Below, in pieces: positions 34,190 to 42,321 of a stretch of 64,000 nucleotides of DNA. The notes under the pieces were generated by a model. That model saw only the letters and a program-made list of their open reading frames with translations, had not been told where the DNA came from and did no database searches. Origin of the DNA: Mycobacterium bohemicum DSM 44277 (GTDB taxonomy: Bacteria > Actinomycetota > Actinomycetes > Mycobacteriales > Mycobacteriaceae). The stretch covers positions 405,124 through 469,123 of the forward strand of contig NZ_CSTD01000004.1 in assembly GCF_001053185.1 (NCBI RefSeq). The letters run 5' to 3'. A program made the position numbers and the translations under genes. The stretch's first letter is position 1, and every line of letters starts with the position of its first letter.

Positions 34190-34773
34190 AGCCGGCCTCG
34201 GGGCGCGTCGGGCTCGGGCGTGACCATTCCGGCCAGCTTGGCCCATCGCGGGTCGATCCGGGCGTGCTGATGCCCGGGCTCGGCGGCGAGCGAAACCCCA
34301 CACTCGGGGCACAGGCCCGGGCAGTCGGGGCTGCACACCGGCGCGAACGGGAGCTCGAGGCCCACGGCGTCGATGATCGGCTGCTCGAGGTCGATCTTGT
34401 CGTCGACGACGCGTCCGACCTCCCCTTCCTCGGTGGTCGCCTCGGTTGCGCTGTCGGGGTAGGCGAACAGTTCGGTCAGCGATACCTCCACCAGACCGGT
34501 GAGCGGGGCCAGGCAGCGGGCGCATTCCCCCACGGTGGTAGCCGTCACCGTGCCGGTGACCAGCACGCCTTCGGATACCGACTGGATCTGCAGGTCCAGT
34601 TCCAGCGGCGCGCCGGATTCGATTCCGATCATGTCCAGCCCGATGCGCGACGGGTTGGGCACGGTGTCACGGAGCGTGACCATCGCCCCGGGACGCCGGC
34701 CGAGCCGCGTGATGTCCACGGTCATCGGGGAGGTCGGATGCCGCTGCGCTGTACTGCTGTGCTGCCGCGTCAT
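34186..34773 (-). CDS. DUF177 (YceD-like) protein
   Basis: A 195-residue DUF177 protein (Rv2926c type). Conserved elements include GECARCLAPLTGLVEVSLTELFAYP and a Cys cluster, PVCSPDCPGLCPECG, which is probably a zinc site. In E. coli and plants relatives act in 23S rRNA or ribosome accumulation; in many bacteria the gene precedes rpmF. Here it is coupled to rnc by a 4-bp overlap instead. I chose the ATG at 34773 (MTRQHSSTAQ), with the family core beginning near residue 20. Confidence 0.85.
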   Translation of the reverse strand: MTRQHSSTAQRHPTSPMTVDITRLGRRPGAMVTLRDTVPNPSRIGLDMIGIESGAPLELDLQIQSVSEGVLVTGTVTATTVGECARCLAPLTGLVEVSLTELFAYPDSATEATTEEGEVGRVVDDKIDLEQPIIDAVGLELPFAPVCSPDCPGLCPECGVSLAAEPGHQHARIDPRWAKLAGMVTPEPDAPRGRL

Positions 34774-34832
34774 ACCAGAAATCCTACGGCTCGCGCCGCA
34801 CAACGCAGGGCCGAACGCGACGGCCCGGCGCG

Positions 34833-35576
34833 CTAACGGGTGGCGTAGTCGTGCGTGCCCGCCGCCGTGCGCAGCTGGTGGCGGCCGCGACCGACGGACC
34901 GGAGCGTGCCGTTGAGGAATTCCTCGAACTCGGCCAGCTTGTTGTCCACGTAGATGTCGCACTCGCCACGCAGGCGGTCGGCCTCGGCGTGGGCCGTGTC
35001 GATCAGGCGCGTGGACTCCGCGTGGGCGGCCTGCACCACCTCGTTCTGCGAGACCAGGCGCTGCTGTTCCTTGATGCCCTCTTGCACGGCCTTCTCGTAG
35101 GAGATGTTGCCGTTCTCGATTAGCCGGTCCGCCTCGGCCTGGGCGCGGCTGATGCTGGCCTCGTACTCGCGCTTGGCCGCCGTGGCGATGCGGATCGCCT
35201 CCTCGCGGGCCTCGCCGACCATCCGCTCGCTGTGCTGGCGCGCCTCGCTCACCATGCGGTCGGCCTGGGATTTCGCGTCCGACAGGATGCGGTCGGCCTC
35301 CGCGCGGGCGTGATTGAGCATGGATTCGGACTCGGTGGTCGCCGAGGACACCATCGAATCCGCGTGGGCCTTGGCGTCATGCAGCATCGTGTCCCGCGCG
35401 TCGAGCACGTCCTGGGCGTCGTCCAGTTCGCCGGGGATCGCGTCCTTGATGTCATCGATCAATTCCAGGACGTCGCCGCGGGGCACCACGCAGCCGGCCG
35501 TCATCGGCACGCCACGGGCTTCTTCGACGATGGCGCCCAATTCGTCCAGCGCTTCAAAGACTCGGTACACGGCCAA
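34833..35576 (-). CDS. sepIVA: Septation protein SepIVA (DivIVA-domain coiled coil)
   Basis: A 247-residue coiled-coil protein starting MAVYRVFEALDELGAIVEEARGVPMTAGCVVPR. A DivIVA-like core follows with long helices rich in Ala, Glu, Arg and repeated AEADR/ARxExxRM heptads (residues 60-215). SepIVA is a mycobacterial divisome and intracellular-membrane-domain protein regulated by arginine methylation, essential in M. smegmatis. It corresponds to Rv2927c. It lies 59 bp upstream of the DUF177 gene. In M. tuberculosis the lipid locus starts beyond this point; here a hypothetical gene follows. Confidence 0.93.
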   Translation of the reverse strand: MAVYRVFEALDELGAIVEEARGVPMTAGCVVPRGDVLELIDDIKDAIPGELDDAQDVLDARDTMLHDAKAHADSMVSSATTESESMLNHARAEADRILSDAKSQADRMVSEARQHSERMVGEAREEAIRIATAAKREYEASISRAQAEADRLIENGNISYEKAVQEGIKEQQRLVSQNEVVQAAHAESTRLIDTAHAEADRLRGECDIYVDNKLAEFEEFLNGTLRSVGRGRHQLRTAAGTHDYATR

Positions 35577-35804
35577 AACCTCCTGGCGTCTTGCCCAAAA
35601 ATCCTGTTGTTACCAGTGTGCCTGGTGTTGCAGCTGTGGCAGCGGTGGCGGGACCGGTGTGTCGGGTATTTGCCCGGAGCGGCCCTCACGCACCCTGTCG
35701 GCCGCCAACGCCCTGCATGTCATGAGGAAAACGATAGGCGTCGCCGCGTCCGGCGGCGCCGCGCGGCGTTGCCGGCGGGATCCGACGGGGCGCGACGGCG
35801 TGGC

Positions 35805-36911
35805 TCAGGCCAGGCCGATGATCGGACGGATCGCCGCCGGAGCGTTCCGCGGCCCGCATTCCGAGGGCACGGCCACGGCTCGCAGCCACTTCGGGAACGG
35901 ATCGGGAAGCGAGGCGAGTTGACCGCGATCGGCGGGATCCTCGGCAGGGGCGTACAGGGCTCCCTCGTCGTAGAACGTCGTGTGCGCGGCCGGCAGGAAG
36001 CTGACGACCAGCGGCAGGTAGTCCTCGCCGACCCAGGTCCACCAGACGGGCTGGGCGGGCAGTCCCAGTATTCCGTCGGCGCCGCGCAGCGACCCGCTCA
36101 GGTCGCGGCCGTGGCAGGCGGCGCCCCCGAGCGGGTGGTTACGCAGCACCTCGCCGGTGGCCAGCACGCTGCCGCGGGCGCGCGCGTATTCGACGAAGAA
36201 GCGCCGTACCCTGTCGCGCCACCCGGCTTCGTCCAACGGCCCGGCCAGCATCTTGAGCCTGTCGACCACGATGCCGTCCCACTCGTTGGGGTACAGCCCA
36301 CCGTCCAGGCACGGGTAGGCCCCGTCGAACCACGCCACATCGCAGTAGGTGGAGATGAACCGCTCTTCCCCGTCGCGGTCCAGGCGGTAGGGAAGCGGAT
36401 ACGCGTTGCCGAAGCGTCGCGGAAGCGCCTCGGGCAGAAAGCTTTTGGCGGTCTGGATCCACGACGACGGCGCATCGGGCGCCGACGCCGAGGAATACCA
36501 CCGGAGGTCCAGCACCCGCACGGGCTCGGCCCGCCGGTGCGGGGCCTTGCGGATCTTCGCGGGGCCGATGACGTCGTCGGTCTGTTCGTCGACCACCACG
36601 CCATCGGCGGCGAGCGCCAGCGCCTTGGCGAACCGCCGGGCGGGCCGCACCTCGTGGTCGCCGCCCTCGACGGTGACGTGCCAACGGGTGGCCGGCTCGG
36701 GAAGGCGCGAGACCACGTCCGGAACGTGCGCCGCGTCGATCGCCCGCGGGCCGAAGACGGTGAAGGCATGCCGTTCCCGCTTGCAGTGCACGACGGTCAT
36801 GCCGCCGGCGCCGCTGTCGCCGACCGAGAGCCCGGGGAGGGACTCGACGACCTCCCTCAACCGCTCCACCTGCAGGCCGCCCGCCGCGTAGACGGTCAGG
36901 TCGTAGGACAT
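35805..36911 (-). CDS. Hypothetical protein of unknown function
   Basis: A 368-residue protein that I do not recognise. It starts MSYDLTVYAAGGLQVERLREVVESLPGLSV, a pattern like small-ligand or immunity-type proteins that open with xYDLxVY. It is rich in Trp and acidic residues in the second half (WFDGAYPCLDGGLYPNEWDG, QPVWWTWVGEDYLPLVVSFLP). No signal peptide or membrane helix is evident. Codon use looks coding through its length. The ATG at 36911 follows an AT-rich intergenic region with repeated TGCTACGTA boxes. It is not part of the conserved M. tuberculosis gene order. Confidence 0.75.
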   Translation of the reverse strand: MSYDLTVYAAGGLQVERLREVVESLPGLSVGDSGAGGMTVVHCKRERHAFTVFGPRAIDAAHVPDVVSRLPEPATRWHVTVEGGDHEVRPARRFAKALALAADGVVVDEQTDDVIGPAKIRKAPHRRAEPVRVLDLRWYSSASAPDAPSSWIQTAKSFLPEALPRRFGNAYPLPYRLDRDGEERFISTYCDVAWFDGAYPCLDGGLYPNEWDGIVVDRLKMLAGPLDEAGWRDRVRRFFVEYARARGSVLATGEVLRNHPLGGAACHGRDLSGSLRGADGILGLPAQPVWWTWVGEDYLPLVVSFLPAAHTTFYDEGALYAPAEDPADRGQLASLPDPFPKWLRAVAVPSECGPRNAPAAIRPIIGLA

Positions 36912-36943
36912 CGCGCCACCCCTCCCGGCGGATCCACCAATAC

Positions 36944-37074
36944 TGCTACGTATTTAATCAGAGCATTACGTAGCACTGCAACATCTAACCGAGGGACGAT
37001 CTGCGCAATTAGGCACTCTATCTGCAATTATGTGCCGAAATGACGCTTTATATGGCGACCCAGATGCTACGTAT
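36944..37074. promoter_or_regulatory. Three TGCTACGTA boxes in the divergent intergenic region
   Basis: The 9-mer TGCTACGTA occurs at 36944-36952 and 37065-37073 on the plus strand. It occurs inverted (TACGTAGCA) at 36967-36975. The first two form an inverted repeat with 14 bp between the GCTACGTA arms. The region 36930-37110 is much AT-richer than the window. It lies between the hypothetical gene (minus) and the permease (plus). The boxes look like operator sites for an unidentified regulator. Confidence 0.5.
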
Positions 37075-37090
37075 TGGCTCGTGAGACCGA

Positions 37091-37119
37091 TTGACACTTA
37101 TACCCCATAGGGGTATACA
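37091..37119 (+). promoter_or_regulatory. Sigma-70-type promoter with embedded RicR/CsoR-type copper operator
   Basis: TTGACA at 37091-37096 and TATACA at 37114-37119 are separated by exactly 17 bp. Within this promoter lies the perfect inverted repeat TATACCCCATAGGGGTATA (37099-37117). The TACCCC...GGGGTA arrangement is the operator form of CsoR-family copper repressors. In M. tuberculosis the permease gene Rv2963 belongs to the RicR copper regulon. A repressor here would block RNA polymerase until released by Cu(I). The permease start is 60 bp downstream. Confidence 0.8.
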
Positions 37120-37178
37120 GGGGAGCGTGCTGGGCGCGGCCCCGGCCTTGAACAATTGACCGGAGGTGGAGGGCGTCG

Positions 37179-38351
37179 ATGACGGTGCTGGCGGCGGTGG
37201 GCCACGCGTTGGCGTTGGCCGGGTCGATGACGTGGGAAATCCTGTGGGCGCTGATCCTCGGGTTTGGGCTCTCGGCGGTGGTTCAGGCCGTGGTGCGTCG
37301 CTCGACCGTCGTCGCCCTGCTGGGTGACGACCGGCCGCGGACCCTGGCCGTGGCCGCCGGGCTGGGGGCCGCGTCGTCGTCGTGCTCGTACGCCGCGGTG
37401 GCCTTGGCCCGCTCGTTGTTTCGCAAGGGCGCCAACTTCATGGCAGCCATGGCGTTCGAGATCGGATCCACCAACCTGGTCGTGGAACTCGGCATCATCC
37501 TCGCCCTGCTCATGGGATGGCAATTCACCGCAGCCGAATTCGTCGGCGGCCCACTGATGATCGTGGTGCTGGCCGTCCTGTTCCGGCTGTTCGTGCGCTC
37601 CCGGCTGATCGACGCGGCCCGCGAGCAGGCCGAGAAGGGCGTCGCGGGGTCCATGGAAGGCCACGCCGCCATGGACATGTCGATTCAGGGCGACGGCTCG
37701 TTCGCGCAGCGGCTGTTTTCACCGCAGGGCTTCACGTCGGTGTCGCACGTCTTCGTGATGGAGTGGTTGGCCATTCTGCGCGACCTGGTTCTGGGCCTGT
37801 TGATCGCGGGAGCCATCGCCGCATGGGTGCCCGGAAAGTTCTGGCAGGCCTTCTTTTTGGCCGATCACCCCGGCCTGTCGGCGCTGTGGGGACCGATCGT
37901 CGGCCCCGTCGTGGCGATCCTGTCCTTCGTCTGCTCGATCGGCAACGTGCCGCTGGCAGCGGTGCTGTGGAACGGGGGTATCAGCTTCGGCGGCGTCATC
38001 GCGTTCATCTACGCGGACCTGCTGATCCTGCCGATCTTGAACATCTATCGCAAGTACTACGGCACCAGGATGATGCTGACCCTGCTGGGCACCTTCTACG
38101 CCGCCATGGTAGCCGCGGGTTACCTGGTCGAGTTGCTGTTCGGCGCGGCGAATCTCATTCCGGCCCAACGTAACTCCACGGTCATGCAGGCGGGCATCAC
38201 GTGGAACTACACCACCTGGCTCAACATCGCCTTCCTGGTGATCGCGGCCGCGCTGATCGCCCGCTTCGTCACCTCGGGAGGAATGCCGATGCTGCGCATG
38301 ATGGGCGGCTCGCCCGAACCGGCAACCGGGCACCGCGACCACTGCGGGTGA
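37179..38351 (+). CDS. DUF318/ArsP-like permease, RicR-regulon type
   Basis: A 390-residue integral membrane protein with about 8-10 helices (MTWEILWALILGFGLSAVVQAVV, LRDLVLGLLIAGAIAAWV, GPIVGPVVAILSFVCSIG). Two conserved Cys motifs mark the family: SSSCSYAAVALARSL near residue 68 and CSIGNVPLAAVLW near 255. These are thought to bind a soft metal or metalloid. A His/Asp-containing cytoplasmic loop and a C-terminal GHRDHCG may also bind metal. The ATG at 37179 follows a GGAGG-type site. The copper-type operator upstream and its match to Rv2963 suggest a role in copper handling, not proven. Confidence 0.85.
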   Translation: MTVLAAVGHALALAGSMTWEILWALILGFGLSAVVQAVVRRSTVVALLGDDRPRTLAVAAGLGAASSSCSYAAVALARSLFRKGANFMAAMAFEIGSTNLVVELGIILALLMGWQFTAAEFVGGPLMIVVLAVLFRLFVRSRLIDAAREQAEKGVAGSMEGHAAMDMSIQGDGSFAQRLFSPQGFTSVSHVFVMEWLAILRDLVLGLLIAGAIAAWVPGKFWQAFFLADHPGLSALWGPIVGPVVAILSFVCSIGNVPLAAVLWNGGISFGGVIAFIYADLLILPILNIYRKYYGTRMMLTLLGTFYAAMVAAGYLVELLFGAANLIPAQRNSTVMQAGITWNYTTWLNIAFLVIAAALIARFVTSGGMPMLRMMGGSPEPATGHRDHCG

Positions 38352-38396
38352 GGCAGCAGAAAGCGGTTGGGGCGCAGCAAGGTCCGCGTCCGCTGC

Positions 38397-38879
38397 TCAG
38401 CGGGCGCCGGACAGCTTCTCGCGCAACCGCCGATTGACCGGCTCGGGCAGCAGCTCGGACACGTCACCGCCCAGCGTCGCGACCTCCTTGGCCAGCGACG
38501 AGGACACGAACGAATAGCGCGGCGCGGTCGCGACAAAGAAGGTGTCGACGCCGGCGATGTGCTTGTTCATCTGCGCCATCTGCAGCTCGTATTCGAAATC
38601 CGTGCCGGTGCGCAGCCCCTTGACGATCGCGGTCATCCCACGCGCCCGCACGAAGTCGACCACCAGGCCTTGTCCGGACTCCACCCGCAGGTTCGGCAGG
38701 TGCGTCGTCGACTCGGTGATCATCGCGATCCGCTCGTCGAGATCGAACATGCCGCGCTTGGCGGGGTTGGTCAGGATCGCCACCACCACCTCGTCGAATT
38801 GGGCCGAGGCGCGCTCGAAGACGTCGATGTGACCCAGCGTGACTGGGTCGAACGATCCGGGGCACACCGCGCCGCTCAT
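38397..38879 (-). CDS. coaD: Phosphopantetheine adenylyltransferase
   Basis: A 160-residue enzyme of the penultimate step of coenzyme A synthesis, transferring AMP to 4'-phosphopantetheine. The nucleotidyltransferase motif GSFDPVTLGHIDV is at residues 8-20 (T/HxGH). KGLRTGTDFEYELQMAQMN near residue 87 and SFVSSSLAKEVA near 125 are conserved. The length matches the hexameric family. It corresponds to Rv2965c. It is 73 bp downstream of rsmD on the same strand. Confidence 0.95.
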   Translation of the reverse strand: MSGAVCPGSFDPVTLGHIDVFERASAQFDEVVVAILTNPAKRGMFDLDERIAMITESTTHLPNLRVESGQGLVVDFVRARGMTAIVKGLRTGTDFEYELQMAQMNKHIAGVDTFFVATAPRYSFVSSSLAKEVATLGGDVSELLPEPVNRRLREKLSGAR

Positions 38880-38952
38880 GGCGCGCGCCGGCGACGATGC
38901 GAAGCGGGGGGATGAGGAGGCGCGCCCATGACGAATGACGGTACACGCCTGG

Positions 38953-39507
38953 TCAGAGCCGCTGGGCCAACTCCAGACGGGTGTCGCCGTACACCCGCCC
39001 GGGCCACACGGACCAGCCCGCCGGCCAGTTCAACGGCGCGCCGTTGGCTGCGCGCTCGACCACCGCGATGGTCCCCTCGCGCACCCAACCCCCATCGGTC
39101 AGCGCGGCGAGGGTGGCCTCGACCTCGCCGGCGTCCACGTCATAGGGCGGGTCGGCGAAGACCAGGTCCACCGCGGCCTCGGCTCCCGCCGCCAGCACGC
39201 TCGCCACCGCGCCGCGGCGCAACGCCCCACCCGCCAGCCCGAGGGCCTTGATGTTGTCCGCGATGACGGCCGCCGCGCGCGCGTCGGACTCGACGAACAC
39301 CGCGGACGCGGCCCCGCGGGACAGTGCCTCCAATCCCAGTGCGCCGGAACCGGCGTAGAGGTCCAGCACCGCCAGCCCGTCCAGGTCGCGCCGCGCGGAA
39401 ACGATGTTGAAAATCGACTCGCGCACCCGGTCGGTCGTGGGCCTGGTGCCCCGGGGCGGGACGGCGATGCGCCTGCCGCCCGCGACGCCGCCGATGATGC
39501 GCGTCAT
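38953..39507 (-). CDS. rsmD: 16S rRNA (guanine(966)-N2)-methyltransferase RsmD
   Basis: A 184-residue SAM-dependent methyltransferase. Motif I is LDLYAGSGALGLEALSRG near residue 47, and the catalytic (D/N)PPY is FADPPYDVD near 120. The N-terminal RIIGGVAGGRRI and TRPTTDRVRESIFNI are diagnostic of RsmD, which methylates G966 of 16S rRNA. It corresponds to Rv2966c. In M. tuberculosis pca (pyruvate carboxylase) lies between this gene and the VKOR gene; here only 10 bp separate them. Confidence 0.93.
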   Translation of the reverse strand: MTRIIGGVAGGRRIAVPPRGTRPTTDRVRESIFNIVSARRDLDGLAVLDLYAGSGALGLEALSRGAASAVFVESDARAAAVIADNIKALGLAGGALRRGAVASVLAAGAEAAVDLVFADPPYDVDAGEVEATLAALTDGGWVREGTIAVVERAANGAPLNWPAGWSVWPGRVYGDTRLELAQRL

Positions 39508-39517
39508 CCGGGACCAC

Positions 39518-40156
39518 CTACAGCAGCGTCGACCAGTAGTCCCAGAACCGCACCATGATCAGCAGGGCGACCGCGGTGAACCACAGCACCGCGATCGACC
39601 ACCGCCACCGGTAGACCGCCAGCGCCACACCGGGTTCCCGACGCTCGAGCCCCGGGCGCAACGCGATGGACCCCACGACCACCAGCAGCGAGATCGTCAG
39701 CGCCCACACCACCATGCAGTACGGGCACAACGCCCCGATTCGGTACAGGCTTTGGAAGATCAGCCAGTGCACGAACACCGCGCCGACCAGGATGCCGACC
39801 GCCAGGCAGCTCCAATACCATTGCGGCAAGTGAACTTTCGCCACCGCCAGCACGCCCGTGACGGTCACGACGGTGAAGGCCACGATGCCGACCAAGGGAT
39901 TCGGGAAGCCCAGCACCGATGCCTGCGGCGTGATCATCACCGATCCGCACGCGAGTATGGGATTGAAATTGCACGACGGCACGTAGGACGGGTTGAGCAG
40001 GATCTCGATCTTCTCGTAGGTCAGGGTCATCGAGGCCAGCAACCCGGCCGCACCGGCGATCAGCACCCACCACGCGCTGGGCGCGGCCACGCGCCCGGGG
40101 GCCGGAGAGTCCAGGTCGCGGTCGGCGACCGGTTGGGCGGACACCGAGGTCGTCAC
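39518..40156 (-). CDS. Vitamin K epoxide reductase (VKOR) homolog
   Basis: A 212-residue membrane protein with about five helices that reoxidises a DsbA-like partner and passes electrons to menaquinone. The loop Cys pair is CNFNPILAC near residue 60 and the active-site CPYC near residue 140 (ALCPYCMVVWA). It corresponds to Rv2968c, reported essential in mycobacteria. Its start overlaps the DsbA-like stop by 4 bp, so the two redox partners are translationally coupled. Confidence 0.92.
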   Translation of the reverse strand: MTTSVSAQPVADRDLDSPAPGRVAAPSAWWVLIAGAAGLLASMTLTYEKIEILLNPSYVPSCNFNPILACGSVMITPQASVLGFPNPLVGIVAFTVVTVTGVLAVAKVHLPQWYWSCLAVGILVGAVFVHWLIFQSLYRIGALCPYCMVVWALTISLLVVVGSIALRPGLERREPGVALAVYRWRWSIAVLWFTAVALLIMVRFWDYWSTLL

Positions 40157-40917
40157 GTCGCCGGTGGCGCGACGGCGGTGTCGATCCCCGGGACGTCGCC
40201 GACGATCTCTTTGATCTTGGCGACCAGCGCATCGGGTGTCGACGGCTCGTAGTCGGCCCCGTTGATCTTGATGGTCGGGGTCGCGTTGATGCCCGCCACC
40301 CCGGCCTCGGCGGTCACCTTGGACAGGTACTTGCCGCTGTTGATGCAGTCGGGGACCGTGCCCACGACGCCGGCCTCCCGCGCGAGCTCGATGAGCCGGG
40401 CGTTGTCGGGGAAGCTGCTGGCGCGCTCGTCGGGCTGGATGCCCTTGCTGTAGAGCGCGGCGTGGAAACGGCGGAACGCGTCGACGGACTCATCGGCGAC
40501 GCACAGGGCGGCCGCGCCGGCCCGCGACGAGTAGTTCTGGTTTCTGGGGCTGTCCAGGATCGACACCATGGAGTAGTCGGCCGCGATGGCGCCGGCGTCG
40601 ATGAGGTTGGACACCGTCGGGCCGAACGTGCGCTCGAAGTTGCCGCAGGCCGGGCACAGGAAGTCCTCGTAGAAGGCGACGACGGCCTTGGGGTTGCTGG
40701 TCCCGGGCTGGGTGACCAGCTTGCTCGAGGTCACCCGGATGGCGTCGCCGGGGCCGGTGGCGGCGCCCTTCTTGTGGTGGGAGGTCACGATGTAGAAGAC
40801 GAGCGCGACCGCGAAGATCACGATGAGCGCCGTGCCGCCGATCTGGATCAGCCGGCCGGACCTGCGCTCGCCGGACTTGAGGTCGAATCGCGGGGGACGT
40901 TTCGGTTTGTCGGCCAC
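40153..40917 (-). CDS. DsbA-like thioredoxin-fold disulfide oxidoreductase
   Basis: A 254-residue membrane-anchored thiol oxidase. A basic N-terminus (MADKPKRPPRFDLKSGERRSGRL) precedes one membrane helix (IGGTALIVIFAVALVFYIVTS). The thioredoxin-fold domain carries CPAC (EDFLCPACGNFERTFG, near residue 88) and an inserted helical domain. The cis-Pro region is INATPTIKINGADY, and the protein resembles DsbA-family Rv2969c. It introduces disulfides into exported proteins and is recycled by the overlapping VKOR. Confidence 0.92.
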   Translation of the reverse strand: MADKPKRPPRFDLKSGERRSGRLIQIGGTALIVIFAVALVFYIVTSHHKKGAATGPGDAIRVTSSKLVTQPGTSNPKAVVAFYEDFLCPACGNFERTFGPTVSNLIDAGAIAADYSMVSILDSPRNQNYSSRAGAAALCVADESVDAFRRFHAALYSKGIQPDERASSFPDNARLIELAREAGVVGTVPDCINSGKYLSKVTAEAGVAGINATPTIKINGADYEPSTPDALVAKIKEIVGDVPGIDTAVAPPAT

Positions 40918-41008
40918 TGGTCGCTGATCCTTCGGTATCGGGCATGTCCGGTGGTCGGACGGTGTCGGACGGGGGCCTTCAGATTACCGGCGGCCCGGGA
41001 TGCGCGAT

Positions 41009-42127
41009 TCAGACCCGGCTCAGGTGGGCCCGCAGAGCCGAGATCAGCTCGCCGGTCCCCTCGGCGCTGCCGCCACCGAGCTGGAACGCGTTGATGAAGG
41101 TATGGCACAGCGAGCCCAGGCACCGCAGGTCCACCGCTACGTCGGCGGCGCGCAGCGCCAACGCATAGCTCTCCCCCTCGTCGCGCAGCGGGTCGAACCC
41201 GGCCACGGCGATCAGGGCGGGCGGCAGCCCGGACAGCGACTCGGCCAGCAGCGGCGACACTCGCGGGTCGGTCCGGTCCACGTCGGAGCGGCGCAGGTAC
41301 TGGGCCTCGAAAAAATCCATGTCGCGCTTGGTGAGCATGAAGCCGCGGGCGAACAGGCTCAGCGACCGCGTCTGCGCGGTGAAGTCGGTCCGGGGGTAGA
41401 TCAGCCATTGCAGCACCGGGGCCGGGCCGCCCGCGTCGCGCGCCAGATGGCACACCACGGTGGCCAGGTTGCCGCCCGCACTGTCCCCGCCCACGGCCAC
41501 TCGTCCGGGAGCCGCCCCGAGCTCGGCGGCGTGCTCGTAGGCCCAGGTGAACGCCGCGTAGGCGTCCTCGACGGCGGCCGGGGCCGGATGCTCGGGGGCG
41601 AGCCGGTAGTCGACCGACAACACGCCGATGCCGGCGTCGCGACACGTCAGCCGGCAGAACGCGTCGTGGGTGTCCAGGTCGCCGACCACCCAGCCGCCGC
41701 CGTGGAAGAACACCAGCAGGGGCGCGCGGCCGCCCTGCGGCGGGCGGTAATGCCGGGCCCGGAGCTCGCCCCCCGGCCCGGGTAAAGAGATGTCCTCGAC
41801 GTCGACGTGGATTTGCGGACCCGGCATCGCCAGGCAGGTTCGGCGCACCTGCTCCCGGGACGCGACCGGGTCGTCGTCGACGACGAGGCCATCGATGCCG
41901 ACCGCCCGCGAACCCGACAGCATCAGTTGCAGCGTGGGATCCAGCGTGTTGCCGTCGATGACGACCGCGCGGCCGCCGAACAGCGCCCGCTTGGCCGGGC
42001 CGGGGATCCACGGGATGACCTTCAGCCCGGCGCTCGCGACGGAGCCGCGCAGGCGTGAGGTGAGGCGCATCGGCGCGGGCTTGACTCCGCGCCGGAGACC
42101 GGCCTCGCCCTGCGAAGTGCTGGTCAT
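41009..42127 (-). CDS. lipN: Alpha/beta hydrolase, lipase/esterase LipN
   Basis: A 372-residue hormone-sensitive-lipase family esterase. The oxyanion motif HGGGW is in LLVFFHGGGWVVGD near residue 144. The nucleophile is in VAVGGDSAGGN near 217, with Asp in AGFDPLRDEGESY near 310 and His in LGSLCHTFINAF near 340. It corresponds to Rv2970c. I chose the ATG at 42127 (MTSTSQGEAG) near the expected start; an upstream extension to 42238 is unlikely. Confidence 0.9.
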   Translation of the reverse strand: MTSTSQGEAGLRRGVKPAPMRLTSRLRGSVASAGLKVIPWIPGPAKRALFGGRAVVIDGNTLDPTLQLMLSGSRAVGIDGLVVDDDPVASREQVRRTCLAMPGPQIHVDVEDISLPGPGGELRARHYRPPQGGRAPLLVFFHGGGWVVGDLDTHDAFCRLTCRDAGIGVLSVDYRLAPEHPAPAAVEDAYAAFTWAYEHAAELGAAPGRVAVGGDSAGGNLATVVCHLARDAGGPAPVLQWLIYPRTDFTAQTRSLSLFARGFMLTKRDMDFFEAQYLRRSDVDRTDPRVSPLLAESLSGLPPALIAVAGFDPLRDEGESYALALRAADVAVDLRCLGSLCHTFINAFQLGGGSAEGTGELISALRAHLSRV

Positions 42128-42321
42128 GGGGCCCCCTCGAAAGTAACTGCGGCGCGCGCGACGACGGCAATCGGTTTCACCCACGGACATCCCCGCGTCC
42201 AACCGCGACAAAACGAAGACGGTGCGGGCAATTCTCAATTTCGGTGAGTCGCCGACTAACTGTACGTGGTGACAACGGCCCGCCGATCGGACCGCCCTGC
42301 CCGCCGGTCCCGGCCACCGAT

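Noticed and set aside
36930..38351. Mobile element or genomic island carrying the permease
   Set aside because: No transposase, integrase, direct repeat or tRNA is adjacent. The permease is a known conserved neighbour of coaD, so AT-richness alone does not support transfer.
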